Shown here: one piece after another, positions 48,174 to 60,451 of the stretch
How positions within the stretch are numbered: position 1 is the first letter of the stretch
How the letters are laid out: each line of letters begins with the position of its first letter
NCBI GenBank assembly: GCA_022376465.1
Contig: JACDTU010000009.1
Coordinates: forward strand, 1,054,001-1,118,000
Source of the DNA: Cubamyces lactineus
Taxonomy: Eukaryota > Basidiomycota > Agaricomycetes > Polyporales > Polyporaceae
Reading direction: 5' to 3'
DNA length: 64,000 bases
Translations under genes and position numbers: made by a program
The notes under the pieces: generated by a model
The model's database searches: none
Told to the model about the DNA's origin: nothing
Seen by the model: only the letters and a program-made list of their open reading frames with translations

Positions 48174-49925
48174 TCACTGGCGGAGGAAGTGCGTCATGCC
48201 TTGGAGGCTGTCAGGGTCTATAGAAATCCAAGCAGTCAGTTGCTAGCGCGAGTGGCATGCGGCAATGCAGATATTGTGAACGCACCAATGGGGATGTTCG
48301 CTCGGCGGGCAGGGCCCATGATGTCCATGCTGTCGATCTTCCGCGCGTTCCCCGGGCCGTCGAGCGCAAGTACATCGACGGCGGCGGCACCAGCTGCCAT
48401 GACAAAGAGGAAGCTGTAGCACAGATACCAGATCATCAGCACTCGGGGTAGCTCGAACACAACACGGGGTAAGGGCGGCTCACTCTTTTCCTTTGATCGT
48501 GGCAACATCGTTGTCGATTGTTCCAGCCCCCGAGCCAAGTGGGTATTGCTAGTGGAGGTGTAGTGGTTAGACTGAGCATCGCGTGGCACCGATGTCATAC
48601 GATATGGTGCGCACCTTGACGATCGACGCTGTCAGGTTGTCGTCTATATGCACCTCGGTCACCGTCGCCGTCGAGACGTCGTCTAGGAAGAAGTTGCCCG
48701 TGTTCGGGCTAAAGCTCGACCAGCACGTCGCCCCCTGCCCCGGAATCGGGATCACGCTCCCCTTGCTAGGGTCGTCGAGGTCGAAGACGGTGAAGCCGAC
48801 TCCCGGGTCTGTCGACACGAACGCGTTCTTGCCTGGGATCGGCGTGAGCGAGAACGTCAGGCTGCCTCCGGGTAGCGTGTCCATCTTGGTGAACTCGGCT
48901 GAGAGTGAGCCGTTCGGCTGTACGTCCCAGAGGGCGAGGAAGCCGACCGCGGGGGCAAGCCCCTTGAAGGATGCGATCAGCTTGCTCTCGTCGTCGTTGA
49001 ATACGATCTGGCTTGCGGTGCCAGGTGGGCCAGCCGGAGGCGTCGACTGGTTGAGCGCGATAGTGCGGAGGGAGTCCGGGATCGACACGAGCCCAAGCGT
49101 TTTGTCCACGGTAAAGCAGCTGAACAAGAGAGACGCCTGTTAGTGGTATGCGGACCTTGGAGCAGCCGTCGAAGAATCGCGTACTTTACTCCGGCTACCG
49201 CCCCGCCATTTAGAACGCATAAACGAGTACCAGCCTTGTTGAAGGCCAGAGACATCGGAAACTCCCCCTCCGACGAGACTGGATCGCCGAGTGGTGTGAT
49301 GTCGGTGGGCTCCTTTGGGTTGATGGAGAATAACGCGATGGTGTTCGAACCAGGCTGGCAGAAAGGCATAAATCAGTGCAGGTTTGCGACACCGATGTAG
49401 GCCCATCGTTCACTTACATTTACAGTAGCCAAGACTTGACCTTGAGCGGATGCTTGTATGCCACCCTATACTCGGCGTCATATGTGCTTGTCCCTTCATC
49501 CAGTTGCGCTTCACGTACCTGAGAGAAAAGGCCGTCTGCTCCTGGAGGCGTAGCGATCCCGTGTAACCCACGACCGCCAGCGGCGACGGCGTTCACGAGA
49601 GTCTTAGCAACGTTGTCAGTGGTTAGGAATGCAAATCATATTATAAGCAGCAAAGAGTATGAGCATACCAGAGTACCATCACCGTTAATGCTGGCTGTCA
49701 TTATGACGTTCTCGTCAGGTTCGTTCGTCATGACTAGGAAAAACATCGGTATGAGATCGAGTGGAGGTATAAGATCTAATAGCTGGGCTCACAGTAGACG
49801 GCACCATGAGACTCGAGTCGTGTTTCGGCAAGTTGTATGAGCCTCCGCAAAGCTTGAAGAGGCCCTGCTGATACCATGAGTGACATCGCGAGGACGGAGC
49901 TCGCTAGAGCCGCATTGAACCACAT
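48174..49925 (-). CDS. Secreted beta-propeller-like protein (lactonase-like)
   Basis: Model: complement(join(48174..48217,48286..48413,48484..48548,48615..49119,49185..49354,49418..49465,49519..49602,49669..49733,49793..49925)), 413 aa, nine exons. A signal peptide is evident (hydrophobic stretch within residues 5-20 ending SAGP), so it is secreted. The body has repeated short strands with Gly turns: GRGLHGIATPPGADGLFSQG, NPGSNTIALFSINP, FPMSLAFNKAGTRLCVLNGG, ASQIVFNDDESKLIASFKG and CWSSFSPNTGNFFLDD. These resemble the blades of 3-carboxymuconate cyclase/6-phosphogluconolactonase-type propellers common as secreted fungal proteins. The last blade is DVLALDGPGNARKIDSMD; the protein ends THFLRQ. 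Activity not predictable; many such fungal proteins have no assigned reaction. Confidence 0.83.
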
Positions 49926-51742
49926 TCTGAGTGAAGATGATAGCAGGAGTTCAGTCGAAGGGAGTAGGTTTTGTTACGGGGCTTGTAGATGGCGTCTTAA
50001 GACTGCGAGGGAGCTGCACCGCTTATAAGAAAGCCTACGAGGCCACACCGCTATTTGTGGGTCCGTGGACACCGACTACATGAGGGTTCTATGGATTAGC
50101 CTATGAACTTCGCGCTGCGGCGTGGGCAGCGGAATATGAGTAAACCAAAGATTTTATATGAGTCGGACACTCACAGTCGGACGCTATAGCCTTGACATTG
50201 AGCACCGGTCGCGACCCCGCGGAATCTCGTGGCTAGGTATGTATATTGAAGAAGCCCCTCTGTGCATCCTGCGTCGCGAGAAAGGACTGATAGTCGCACG
50301 CTCTTCCTGCGCTAAGCTTCTTCAGCTCCATAAGGCAACTGTACACCATGCATCAGGGCGTGTGCTGTGAAAGGAGCCGTTGTGCGTGTCTGAGAATAGG
50401 GGCGGCGAGACCAAGCATCGTGTTACGCTGAGATGCCATCCAAGGGCAAAGGGACTGCGCCGGGCAATGATCGAGCGACTCAGAAGCCCTGGCGGTCGTT
50501 AAATTGGCGTGACTGTGATTAACTGGCGCCCTGAGTAGCGAGCTCTTGAACGGAAATGACATGAACACCTTGAACTCACGTAACTCTCTGCCCAGCAGTG
50601 CCATGATATTACGAATACGTAGTACCCGAGGGACGTGCGTCCTTGCAGAGCTTGGAGAGAAGTTTCGTTGACAGAACACTGCGTTCCGTTTAAATTGTGT
50701 AGCACAAAGATGCTCCTAGTCGGATGTTACCATGAGTCTTTGATCTATCCCGAGAAATACACTCTAAAGTGTACGAGAGTCGAGTATTCTCCTCGAGCTA
50801 AGTACCGTATGCCATACATAACGGTTACCATAGTAGTAACTCAGAGGACGCGGTATGCCTTGCCAATGCGAGCGCCCGCCGCAAGGGGGGGGGTTACGTC
50901 ATCGAGAGGCAGTGCAGTTAGCGCTGCCCCTCGCACAAGCGCTTACACGGCTTGACCTCGACTACGACCTCGTAATCCGAAGATCTCCTTCGTCGCCTGA
51001 CTTCCATGCATGATGAGGATCTACTCGCGTTATCATTGAGCGGGAGGATGTAGAAGGTAGTGAAACTCATCCACACACTCGTGGCTTAGGACACGAACCC
51101 GGGGCTAGCGCTTGCACTGGCAGCTTGGGCAACCTAGTACTTCTCGAGCTGGGGAAATCATCTGTTCAGCATGCAGCCTACTTGGACCACTCTGCACGGC
51201 AAGTTTCAGCATGCACGTGTGTCTTGTGACTCTGGCGAAAGCTTCCGCCTCTTCACTTCTTCTCGTCATCGTGAGGGGGGCTTGGTGATCGTAGCAGCTG
51301 CTTAATCCACTCGTTTCGCTGGTATCTTCGCGTTTCGTCAACCTCACATTCGAAATGTATACGATGGCGAGGCTCCCGACGTCTGTCTTGCGGTTCCTGG
51401 CCTCAAGATATATTCGGTACTCCGTGACTCAGATTTTGCACCACTTTTCCCGTACGCCTTTCCGTCGCGTCCGTCTCAAACATGCACTATTCCAAACACC
51501 GGGAATACCGCTTTGTGAGACCCCATTCTACTGGTGACTCCGATGAAATAAAGATTAAGCTTGTCGTTTCAGCCTTCCGTCGCGCCCCCGTAAGACGTTT
51601 ACCCCTGTAGCCGTTGATTGTGACAACGAATCGCACACACCCGGTTGAACTCAATTGGCATCTTGGCGTAGATGCGTCTTGTTGCTTATATAGCATGGGC
51701 TGCATCCTCCCTTGTATGTCGCTCTCCGCGGTCTAGATCAGC
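49926..51742. other. Intergenic, nothing recognised except a UGT3 TATA box
   Basis: Upstream regions of the propeller gene (-) and UGT3 (+). A run of about nine to ten G lies near 50886. No gene supported. Confidence 0.5.
51687..51693 (+). promoter_or_regulatory. TATA-like box of UGT3
   Basis: TATATAG about 50 nt before the ATG at 51743, the same spacing as in the two P450 genes. Confidence 0.5.
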
Positions 51743-54011
51743 ATGTCGATGGCTGCCTTCTCCTCTCCTCAACATATCATGGTGTGTGCCGCACACATGT
51801 GGGGTTAGTAGTCGACTGCCTACTCGAACACACAATAGCTGATCTCGTTCAAATGATAGGGCATACTAGAGCGCTCGCCATCCTGACTGCCCGGATGGTC
51901 AAGCTTCGCTCCGTCACCATCACGTTCTATGTAGCTGCCAAGCTGTATGACAGGACAAAGGCCGAAATTGCCGGCGATACGTCTCCTGATGATTCGGACT
52001 TGCTCAAGCGCATCCGGTATGTCTATGGTCGACATAGCCTCATCTAGTACGGATATTAATGCAGCTTTGCAGGCTGGTGCGAATTGAACAGGGCGATGAG
52101 TTGATAGATCCAGCGGTTTATAGAGACGGTGTCCTCCAGACCTGGGACAAACTCCGTAACGGACACTCCATAGACTGCGAGACTGTCTGCAGCACACCGT
52201 ACGCTCTGAACCTCCGGGTTGAACCTGTGAGCGCCTTTGTGATCGATGTACGTCCTCCACGTTCCTGGACGACCACGAAACTGACACGTAGGATACGTAG
52301 GGCTTCACCGTCGAGATCTTCAATGTATTGTTTGCGCAGCGGGAGGCAGCACTCATCCCTGCGACCTTGAAGCTGTACGTCTGGGCGCCGGTATCGATGG
52401 CCTACTTCCTCGCTGTTCACCGCAAGGATGTGCTCCCGCTCGTGGAAGAGATGGCAGCACGGGAAGGCATCTCTGCCAACGACGCTGCCCATGCGGTCAG
52501 TGTCCCTCCTCGTACTTGCCGACCACGACGGAAGTTGATGGTTTATTGACCTCTGTATGTAGGTCTTCGCGCAGCCGAAAGGGCGTTTGATTCACTGCCC
52601 GGGTCTTCCCCCCATGTATGACTACGAGCTCGAACCGCAGGCGGTGCGTTACTCCCGTATCACCCCGTGCATCACGGAGTCTATTTAACGCCTATTCTTT
52701 CGGCAGCTCCCTTTCCCTCCGGAGCTGTGCAGTCGCATATGGATTCAGGTTGGGAGGTATGTTCTCATTCTCCCCACATGAAAGGACTCGAGTTGTGAGC
52801 TGACGACAATGCCCAGGATGCTGCAGCAAACAGACGGTCTCATCACTATGGACGCCGCGACATACAACCCCGCCGTCACCAGTGCGATGCGAGAGTGGTT
52901 CGCGGAGACCGGACGCAAGGTGTACTACGCTGGGCCGCTTATCACGAGCGCTCAGCAACCATGCTCTCCGTCGTTATTTGTCGGGGAAGACTCCGCCGAC
53001 ATCAAGGCATTCTTGGATAGACAACTTGCTCATCGCGGCGAGAACTCAGTGCTACTTGTACGTCTACTTTCGAACTGCGAGATGTTCGTGTCAATGCTCA
53101 CTGGGAGCGGCTTGGTGGCAGATATCCTTCGGCTCGATGTTTTGGCCGATGGATTCGACCAAGCTCTTCGCCGTACTGACTGTCCTGATAGAGCAGAAAG
53201 TCTCTTTCGTACGTACCATATCACTGCTCATCTTTACCGTGGTCTAATGCAGGTCCGAGCAGCTCATGACTCGACCTAGCCCGTATGCTCAAATATCAGA
53301 CGAAATATTGGCGAAGCTGCAAGCCTACGAGGACGCGTTCATCGCAAACTGGATCCCTCAACTCGCTGTCCTTGAGCATCCTGTGAGTGCACATCCTTGT
53401 CGGCCTGCAAGCCTTCATCTGACACAGTGAAACTCTTAGGCGACTGGTTGGTGCCTCACACACGGCGGGCACAACTCCGTGCTTGAGAGCATCTATGCGG
53501 GTGTTCCGATGTGCGTCATATCTAAGCCTATTCATACCAGGCCCCATAGGACGCGCTGACATGTCAGCTTCTCAGGATCGTCTGGCCCGTTGCTGCTGAC
53601 CAAGAGCCGAACGCGGTGCACCTCACCGACAATCTCGGCATCGCGTACGAACTGCTCGAGGTCCGACTTGGTGCTGCACTTGGGCCCATCTTCCGCACGG
53701 GCAGGAAGATCACCGGCACCGTCGACGCCGTCGTGCAGGAGTTCCGAGATGTGCTTGCGCGCGCGTTTGGTCCTGACGGGGAAGCGAAACGCGTACGGCT
53801 GCAGGCGGTACGCGAGAGGTTGCGGGACGCGTGGGCTGATGGTGGTGAGGGAGACGACGCGAGAGGCATTGCACGGAGGGAGGTCGAGAGTTTCTTGGAC
53901 ACGGTCACGTGTCTCGATAGCAGTGCGCCGCGAGTCCCCTCCGACCAAGTCGTGCACTCTGTGGAGGAGCTTGGTTCTTCCACCCACACCCGCGCTGTCT
54001 CATTCGAATGA
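51743..54011 (+). CDS. UDP-glycosyltransferase, GT1 family (UGT3)
   Basis: Model: join(51743..51803,51860..52016,52073..52247,52301..52495,52563..52643,52707..52756,52817..53057,53122..53208,53263..53382,53440..53510,53576..54011), 557 aa. Same eleven-exon plan as UGT1/UGT2, with exons 2, 4, 6, 8, 9 and 10 identical in length, but on the opposite strand and more diverged. HIMVCAAHMWG then HTRALAILTARMVKL at the start; TDGLITMDAATYNP, YYAGPLITSA, ISFGSMFWPMD, WIPQLAVLEHP, GWCLTHGGHNSVLE and WPVAADQEPNAVH follow. The C-terminus is longer than in the others (last exon 436 nt) and ends HTRAVSFE. The exon 9 acceptor is the second CAG (53260-53262); the first would give a stop. Acceptor unknown. 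Confidence 0.92.
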
Positions 54012-57000
54012 ACATGCACGAGTCATGTCATACGGAACATTAGTGTACACTATTGAGCTCATGCACATAGATACCGTAGAGTTCACATCCAAGGCAGTTT
54101 AAGCAACGGAATGTCATGGCTAGAGAGCTCTCGATCCTCCTGCAGCACTCGTACAATGCTCTATCACTGGGAGGCGCGAATAGGTCCGCCCACCGCCTAT
54201 CCTCATACCGAAGCCCCTCAGCCGTGTCGAGGGGACGCCATGCGCGCCGAAAGCATAGGTTTGAGTAAGATCTTCGGAATGAATATGTATTGAGCCCGTA
54301 TCTCACAGGCTGCTGGAAGTTCAGGGACTAGAAAGGCGTCAGCTTCATCACCTTCTGCATGAGCAGGCCGAGTGAGCAGGCCGAGACCGCCGACGACGGA
54401 CGTCGCCAGTGATGAGTTCCGGAGCGTTCTTGTACATGGTCACAAGTATGCAGATCATGTGTACTGGAGGCTGCTTCCAGGACGTGCGTGATCATCCGTA
54501 GAAGGCATGGATCATCGTTGAAAATGGAAGGGGCGACACGACTCGGAGTTCGAAGGCTGCGAGGCTCGCCAGGCGACAGCGCACTGGACTCGAGTGGGCA
54601 CCAAACCGTCTCCGATATCCGTTTAACCGTTTCCCGACACGAGCGGATGAACAGCTGAGAGCATATCCTAACGATAGGAGCGCGCCTGAGCTGGGCGACG
54701 AGAGGGCTGGTGGGGCTGTCTGAGCGCGCATACCGGACGCAAGAATGTAAAATAAACTGAGGGGTGGAGAAACGGTACGGTCGGGGACGGCCACAGGGGA
54801 AAAGGATGCAGGTTGGAGCATTAGTGAGAAGCGATGCTAGGCACTGCGACGATAGTTCCGGAAAATAGTCTCAGGAGTCGCTCATCAAATGTGACGTACA
54901 AAATGGATCCATGCCCGTCTTGCAAAGTGTCTTCACCATGCCGCGATGGGGCGGTTCACTGGCATAATGGCATGTGCTTGCAGATCTCGTAGCATAGGCT
55001 CTGCGGGGTGATTAGTAAGGGAGGGCACGTAGTTACATTAGTTCCGAGTGACTAGAAACGCTGGGCGTACCTGCTTGCCAAACGCCATTGGGTCAATGAT
55101 TAATCCACCCCACTGCGGTTTTCCCCGCCATACGCATGCAGACAAGCGGTGGATGTCAATGCAACGATATCTGCAATGAAGCGGCCCTTTCCTGGGACCG
55201 ATGCGGCGTTCCTTGGAATCACGCGAACGTAAGTTCTCGGACTTCTGGAGAAACGCGCGATAGCCTCGCGTCTCTCGATTGCGCCGCTCGTACATAGCCC
55301 TTGTACACAAGGCCATGATAAGACGCTGCAGGGCGACTATGACGAATGGTGAATCGGTGAGGATAGGATCCGCCTCATTTTCTCATTACAGGTGGTGACA
55401 GGCCGGGGACCATCGCTCTGGGGAAGCACAGCTTGACAGAGGAGAAGGGAAGAGACGGGCACCAATACGTTCTTGTGCCTTACGCGTCTGTGGTACCATG
55501 AGGGAGCCATTTGCGTACGGCTGGAAGGCTTGCACAAGCCACGACCAGATAGGATGCCACTGTGGAGGTTTCCTCGGGTACGCCATATAGCGTGGTTTAT
55601 GCCGGACTGTGCTGTGTATTCGTTCGTGACATGGCGCGCTCTGATACCACGCGGAGCTGTAACGCGGAGCTGTGAAGGGATGTATGCAAGGACATCAGAG
55701 ATAGGATACTGTCACTCGAATTGAAACACAAGAGGTAAAGCTGAAACGTATACCTCGGACCTTCAGAGCAAGCAGGCGAATACACCTATGCTCATTGACA
55801 CACTGCAAGTGCACTGACCGTGGCCTACAGTAATTGTGGCTGACCTTTTCAGGCGCCGTGGAACCCTCATAGGTAGTCCCAGGCTCCCCTAGGCAGACGT
55901 TCCGATGCGCTCTATTGAGGGGATGAAGGGACGAGCGCACCTCATGGGTATGCTGCCACTGACGAAGAGCGCCATCATGAACAGCCTGAAACACTTCGCG
56001 GGGCGTCAGTGCAGGTCTCAAAAGTAGAACAGGTCGCTAACCCAGGCTTACGGCACATCGCGGCTATCTACCAGCAACGTCCAGTTCATAGGCCGCAAAG
56101 CTGTCGAGGTCTCTCTAGGCCGCTAGCTAGCAGCTACGAGCGCTTGAGCGACGAGAACGTATGCTTCGGGATGACGAACGTTGAAAGTCCATAAGATGGA
56201 AGTGCCACTTCCTTCCGTAGCGCGGTCGGTGATTGAACTGGCAGGAAGATAGGTTTTGGGGGCAATCGAGAACGTCCGATGCAACCCCGCTTGACCAACG
56301 CTTACAGGATCTATACGTCACGCACGACATCCTCATGCCAACGCACGGGAACGGTTCTGGCATTGAAGCTGTAGAATGTCATGTATATGCCATCTTCCCG
56401 CCACTGCATGACCTTCTCGGTGGGCCTGTGGAATACTCGGTGCGCCGTGGATGGCGTAGGCTGCGCGCTACGGAATCAGCCGCTGGAGATCTCGTCATCG
56501 ACCGCCAACACAGCAATGGTCAGGGACTTTGAGTCGCGCCGGGAGAAACTGGACGTAGGTTTGCTGCCAGCCACAGCCGGTAAGTTGTCTTCCTACAAAA
56601 GATGGCATTCTTCCGCGAACAGTGCCGTGGCAAGCAAACTGTCAGTTTGCCGCCTACCTGCTCGCGGAGCGAACCTGGAATACCGGTGAGGGCCTGTCAG
56701 ACATGCATACATACGGGCTCCTGACTCTCTCTCGAGCAGCTCTAATACCTACTACTTACTTGGTGCCTGCACTACTTCAGCGCCGCCCGCGGCCTGGATC
56801 TGTCAAGTTCTGCCCTGAACTTTGGACGAACCCGGAGCGCCTGAGAAGTCGAGCTTGTGACCGTGTTCTGCCTATAGGTTCAACAAACAGCAATGCACAT
56901 AAGCCCCGAAACGACCATAGGTGATGCGAGCCTTGCGCATGTGGTCGACCAGGACTACCAGCAAGTACAACGCCGAGTGGCTGCAGAAAGTCCAAACTTC

Positions 57001-58222
57001 ACAGCATTGCCGCGGAGACTGGCGATATAGGCGCCCAATAGGCGTCCAAACGGGCGCTACGGTGGAAGGAACGCCCGTTCATGGCACTCGCTACGTAACT
57101 TTACTTGGCAAACTAAACCCCCATGAACCGTCCTTGTAACGCGAGGGCACTGGCAAAGGGACTACGGCTAAGAATAGGAACCCGAAACCTTGAACCTCAA
57201 AGTTGCTGGTGTATAGTGGATGATGTTCTCCCCGCAACGTCACGGTGTGCTGGAAGGTCAGCATTTCCGCTGGGCGGATCCGATCCTCCATGGTAAGTAT
57301 GGTGATCTTCAACTTACGCATATCAACGAAATACGGATTTTCATCACAAGTTCTATAGATCATCCACGTAACGACGCACGATGCGTAGTGGCCATCTTTC
57401 TCTGGCTATACGGCGGTGCATGGCGGATAAGGATCACGGCCAAATCCACGCGCCGACTGGACTTCCGGCCGGCGAACAGCATTCTGGCACCCATCCTCCA
57501 TACCAACCTGTGCAGCCTGACAGATTGTACACTCTGAAGTCTACACTTCTACTCAGAAACTACTCGGAAAGGTCCACTGCTGCGGGGTCGAAGCCTTCCC
57601 TTCAATATCGTTCCCGACAGTCATCGGATGATCGGGGTCATAGCGTCGCCATATATGGTGCACATGAACAGTATACAAAGTATGCCAAGTTCCCCGCAGA
57701 GTCCCGCACGATGGTGTGCCCGCTCATCGCCAGGGGCGATCGGATCGTCAGCGCGAATGTACGCCGCCTGCTCCGCGCAAGCTCAGACACTTCCCGCGAA
57801 TACCAGCTCATGGAACGTCGGCAACGACAGCTGAGGAACACGGCGGTCAAGAAATCTGCCCTTGTGCCCGCAGATGCTTGCCGCTAGACGGCCTCTTGCG
57901 TCCATACTGGGTAGTCTTATCTACGTGCCGGACGTCGACCGATCGCACAGCGCTGGCAACTGGGTCGTTCAGCGCGATGCGAGCACACATCTCGAGGCCG
58001 ACCATGCGTGCTTGCTAACCGGGACAGAGGTCCTCTCCAGGAATATCGCTCCTTCCCTTCTCACCGCCACCGCTACCCCGCACATGTGCACTATAAGTTC
58101 TCCGTGGCCATGTACCTCGCCCATCCCAGATCCGAGATCATAGCCTTCAGTACCCTTTCCTTTGCCAACTTCGCCACGCCCATCAGACTTTCTCTCGCCT
58201 TCTCTCTTATACTCTACTCAAG
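54012..58222. other. 4.2-kb interval without a supported gene
   Basis: Many overlapping short frames on both strands, none with a family motif or joinable exons. A minus-strand frame at 57091-57363 and a plus-strand one at 57381-57887 are open but look like chance or decayed DNA. Genes made of very short exons (as the DUF6534 gene is) could be missed here. Confidence 0.3.
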
Positions 58223-58774
58223 ATGCCAAAATGTCCGGCATGTCGCACGTGCGCCCAGAAGAAAGGCCAGTCCTGTCACGATAATAGTCTCGTTCGCAGA
58301 TCGCCCGGCTGACTCTTCGATTCACCAAATAGTGGCATGCAGACTGTTTCCAGGCTCCGCATTTTGTCAGCGCTGTGTAGACCACAACGTCAAGTGCGAA
58401 TGGCCTAGTGTTCGAATTGTGGATCCACTGGCAACACGCAAGAAGTCATGTAGGCAATGGTGCGTTCCCTGTGATCAGTGCCTTGGGACCGGTTGCTCAT
58501 ATTGATAACGCGCGCCGTCCGATCCACAGTCGGGAGAAACATGCTAAATGCGAAATGCATAAGTTCGATTTGAAGGCATGCTATACGTGCCTGCTCAAAG
58601 GCTTCGCTTGCAGCTACGATATGGAACGTAGGTTGCTTCTCGTCTACCTCTTCCATGAGCCCCCTACTGACAGGCGGATTCACAGCAGCCACACCGGAAT
58701 CGGAGGAGTCGGAGGACGCTGCACCGTCAGGTGGGTCTTCGATCGTCGAAGACGGGCATACCCCGAAGTACTAA
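58223..58774 (+). CDS. Small protein with two Zn(II)2Cys6 clusters
   Basis: Model: join(58223..58286,58354..58459,58530..58627,58686..58774), 118 aa, four exons. Zn(II)2Cys6 clusters bind two zinc ions through six cysteines and usually contact DNA at the N-terminus of large fungal transcription factors. Here CRTCAQKKGQSC joins CQRCVDHNVKC (first cluster), and CRQCREKHAKC joins CYTCLLKGFAC with nine residues between (second cluster, spacing C-x2-C-x6-C-x9-C-x2-C-x6-C). The remainder is a short basic linker (LATRKKS) and an acidic Ser/Glu-rich tail ending HTPKY. There is no middle-homology or activation domain. Intron 1 uses donor GTCTCG and is the weakest junction. It may act as a DNA-binding partner or competitor; that is inference. 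Confidence 0.7.
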
Positions 58775-60451
58775 CTGACTGTAGCCAATGCATCCGAACA
58801 CACTGATTCTACACCTCCGCGGCCGAACACGGGTCGAACACGAACGTACTGGGAGACTGTGCTCCCGCTCGGTTCCTCTCCGTTGTAATTCTCCAGGCTT
58901 CAATACTATATGGTACGGATTACACAGTGAGGTGGATGCCAGAGGCCGGGCTCTCATCTGGACGCAATGAGACTGAAATGACAGAAGTGAGTTCCCGGTA
59001 TCCAAGCCCCCCGCCCCCCCCCAGCCCCCGTCCCACGATCCAAAATCTACCCTGATCAGCATGGCGCTCCGTCTCCCCCAAATACGAAGCTCTTCGCGGA
59101 CGCTGTCAGCCGGTAGTTCTGTGCAATCTCAGTACGTAGTCCGGCCTTTCGACCGAGGCCATGCTCATATGACCCCGGGCTCCTACATGCATACACGCGA
59201 TTGCACGAAGCGTGCGATGGAACCTGCAATGTGGTGTCCTCATAGCAAACGCTGTCTTCTATCCTCCGACTCGGACTCGTACAAGGTTTGGTGGGTACGG
59301 TCTGCCGGGCAAAGTCGCCTAATATGGAGCGTCTATGTACCGTCCGAGCATGATCCCCTCCTCGCGAACCACCTGTCACGCAGTCTCTCCACCCTCCAGC
59401 GATAAGCCCGGCGTCCATGGAAGGGCCCAGCCGTCGACTGTACCGCGCGGTACGTTCCTTCGGGGAGCGTGACGTAGTCCTCCCTGACGCATTTGGCCGC
59501 ACTGTGCGCCGTATTCAGGATCTAGAACCCCTCGCTGTGCAGCAAGGCGGCGCGGAGGCTGGCAAGCATTGTGAAGGCATGGAATAGTGCGATTAAGCCG
59601 CGCCTGTGGCTATCTCTGGCCAACAGCCACTCGAACGTTGTGATGGGCGGGGGCGCGGGGATCCCAAGCAAGGGCGCGAGCGGTTCGCTTCCTGTAGAGG
59701 GCGTTGTCTCCGGGGGACGGTCATTCCTCTACGAGAAAGGCCCGGGCACGTAGGCGTGAAAGACGCCAAGATGGACAGCGAAATGGCGCCCTTGTAGACA
59801 TGCCTGAGACGTAGTGGATGCCACTTGACCACGGAGAATATCTTCACGGATATCCTCTCAGACGCTCCAATCCGGTATGTCCGCCGGCGTCGGTGGGTCG
59901 ACAGCTGCTCCTACCCGTCCATGCAGTTTGACACAACGTTCACTGCGGTGGCGTCGCCAACGTGAGGACGCCCGTGATAGCCGTCCGTATCACAACATGG
60001 CACGATCTTGTCATTAGGAATTTCTGCTTCCATCGATGGTTGTGTAAGATCCACCCGGAGAGGAATCCGCATGCGAGTGCAACAATTCTGTGTAGAAACA
60101 CGAATGCCATGCTCAAGCAATCATTGACTATCCAAAGGGTAGAGGCAATGGCAGGCTCATTCAAATATCCGCACATAGAGCGATAGGTCACATCGTGCAT
60201 TGTAGTTTCAGGCGGTATATATGCGATCTGATAGAGAATCTACAACACGGACGACACCGCGACGTTCAAAAGAACAGACCCAGAGTGGCAATGTTTCGAA
60301 GCGTATTCGACGAGCAGATGCGACAAGCACAGCCCAGATAGCATCAAGACTGAGAGAAGACGCAGGGTAGATACGCGTGTAATAGCACGAGCATCTAGTA
60401 AAGCCTCGCAGGTCGAGCAACGTTCATGGGACCAGCAACCTCCAAGATAGC
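58775..60451. other. Intergenic, weak ORFs only
   Basis: A C-rich tract lies at about 59006-59033. A 55-codon plus-strand frame at about 59416-59583 has coding-like codon use but no homology. A minus-strand hydrophobic frame at 59940-60200 has no partner exons. No gene called. Confidence 0.4.

Noticed and set aside
54012..58222. Possible transposon filling the gene-poor interval
   Set aside because: I found no terminal repeats, transposase, integrase or RT motifs; low gene density alone is not evidence.
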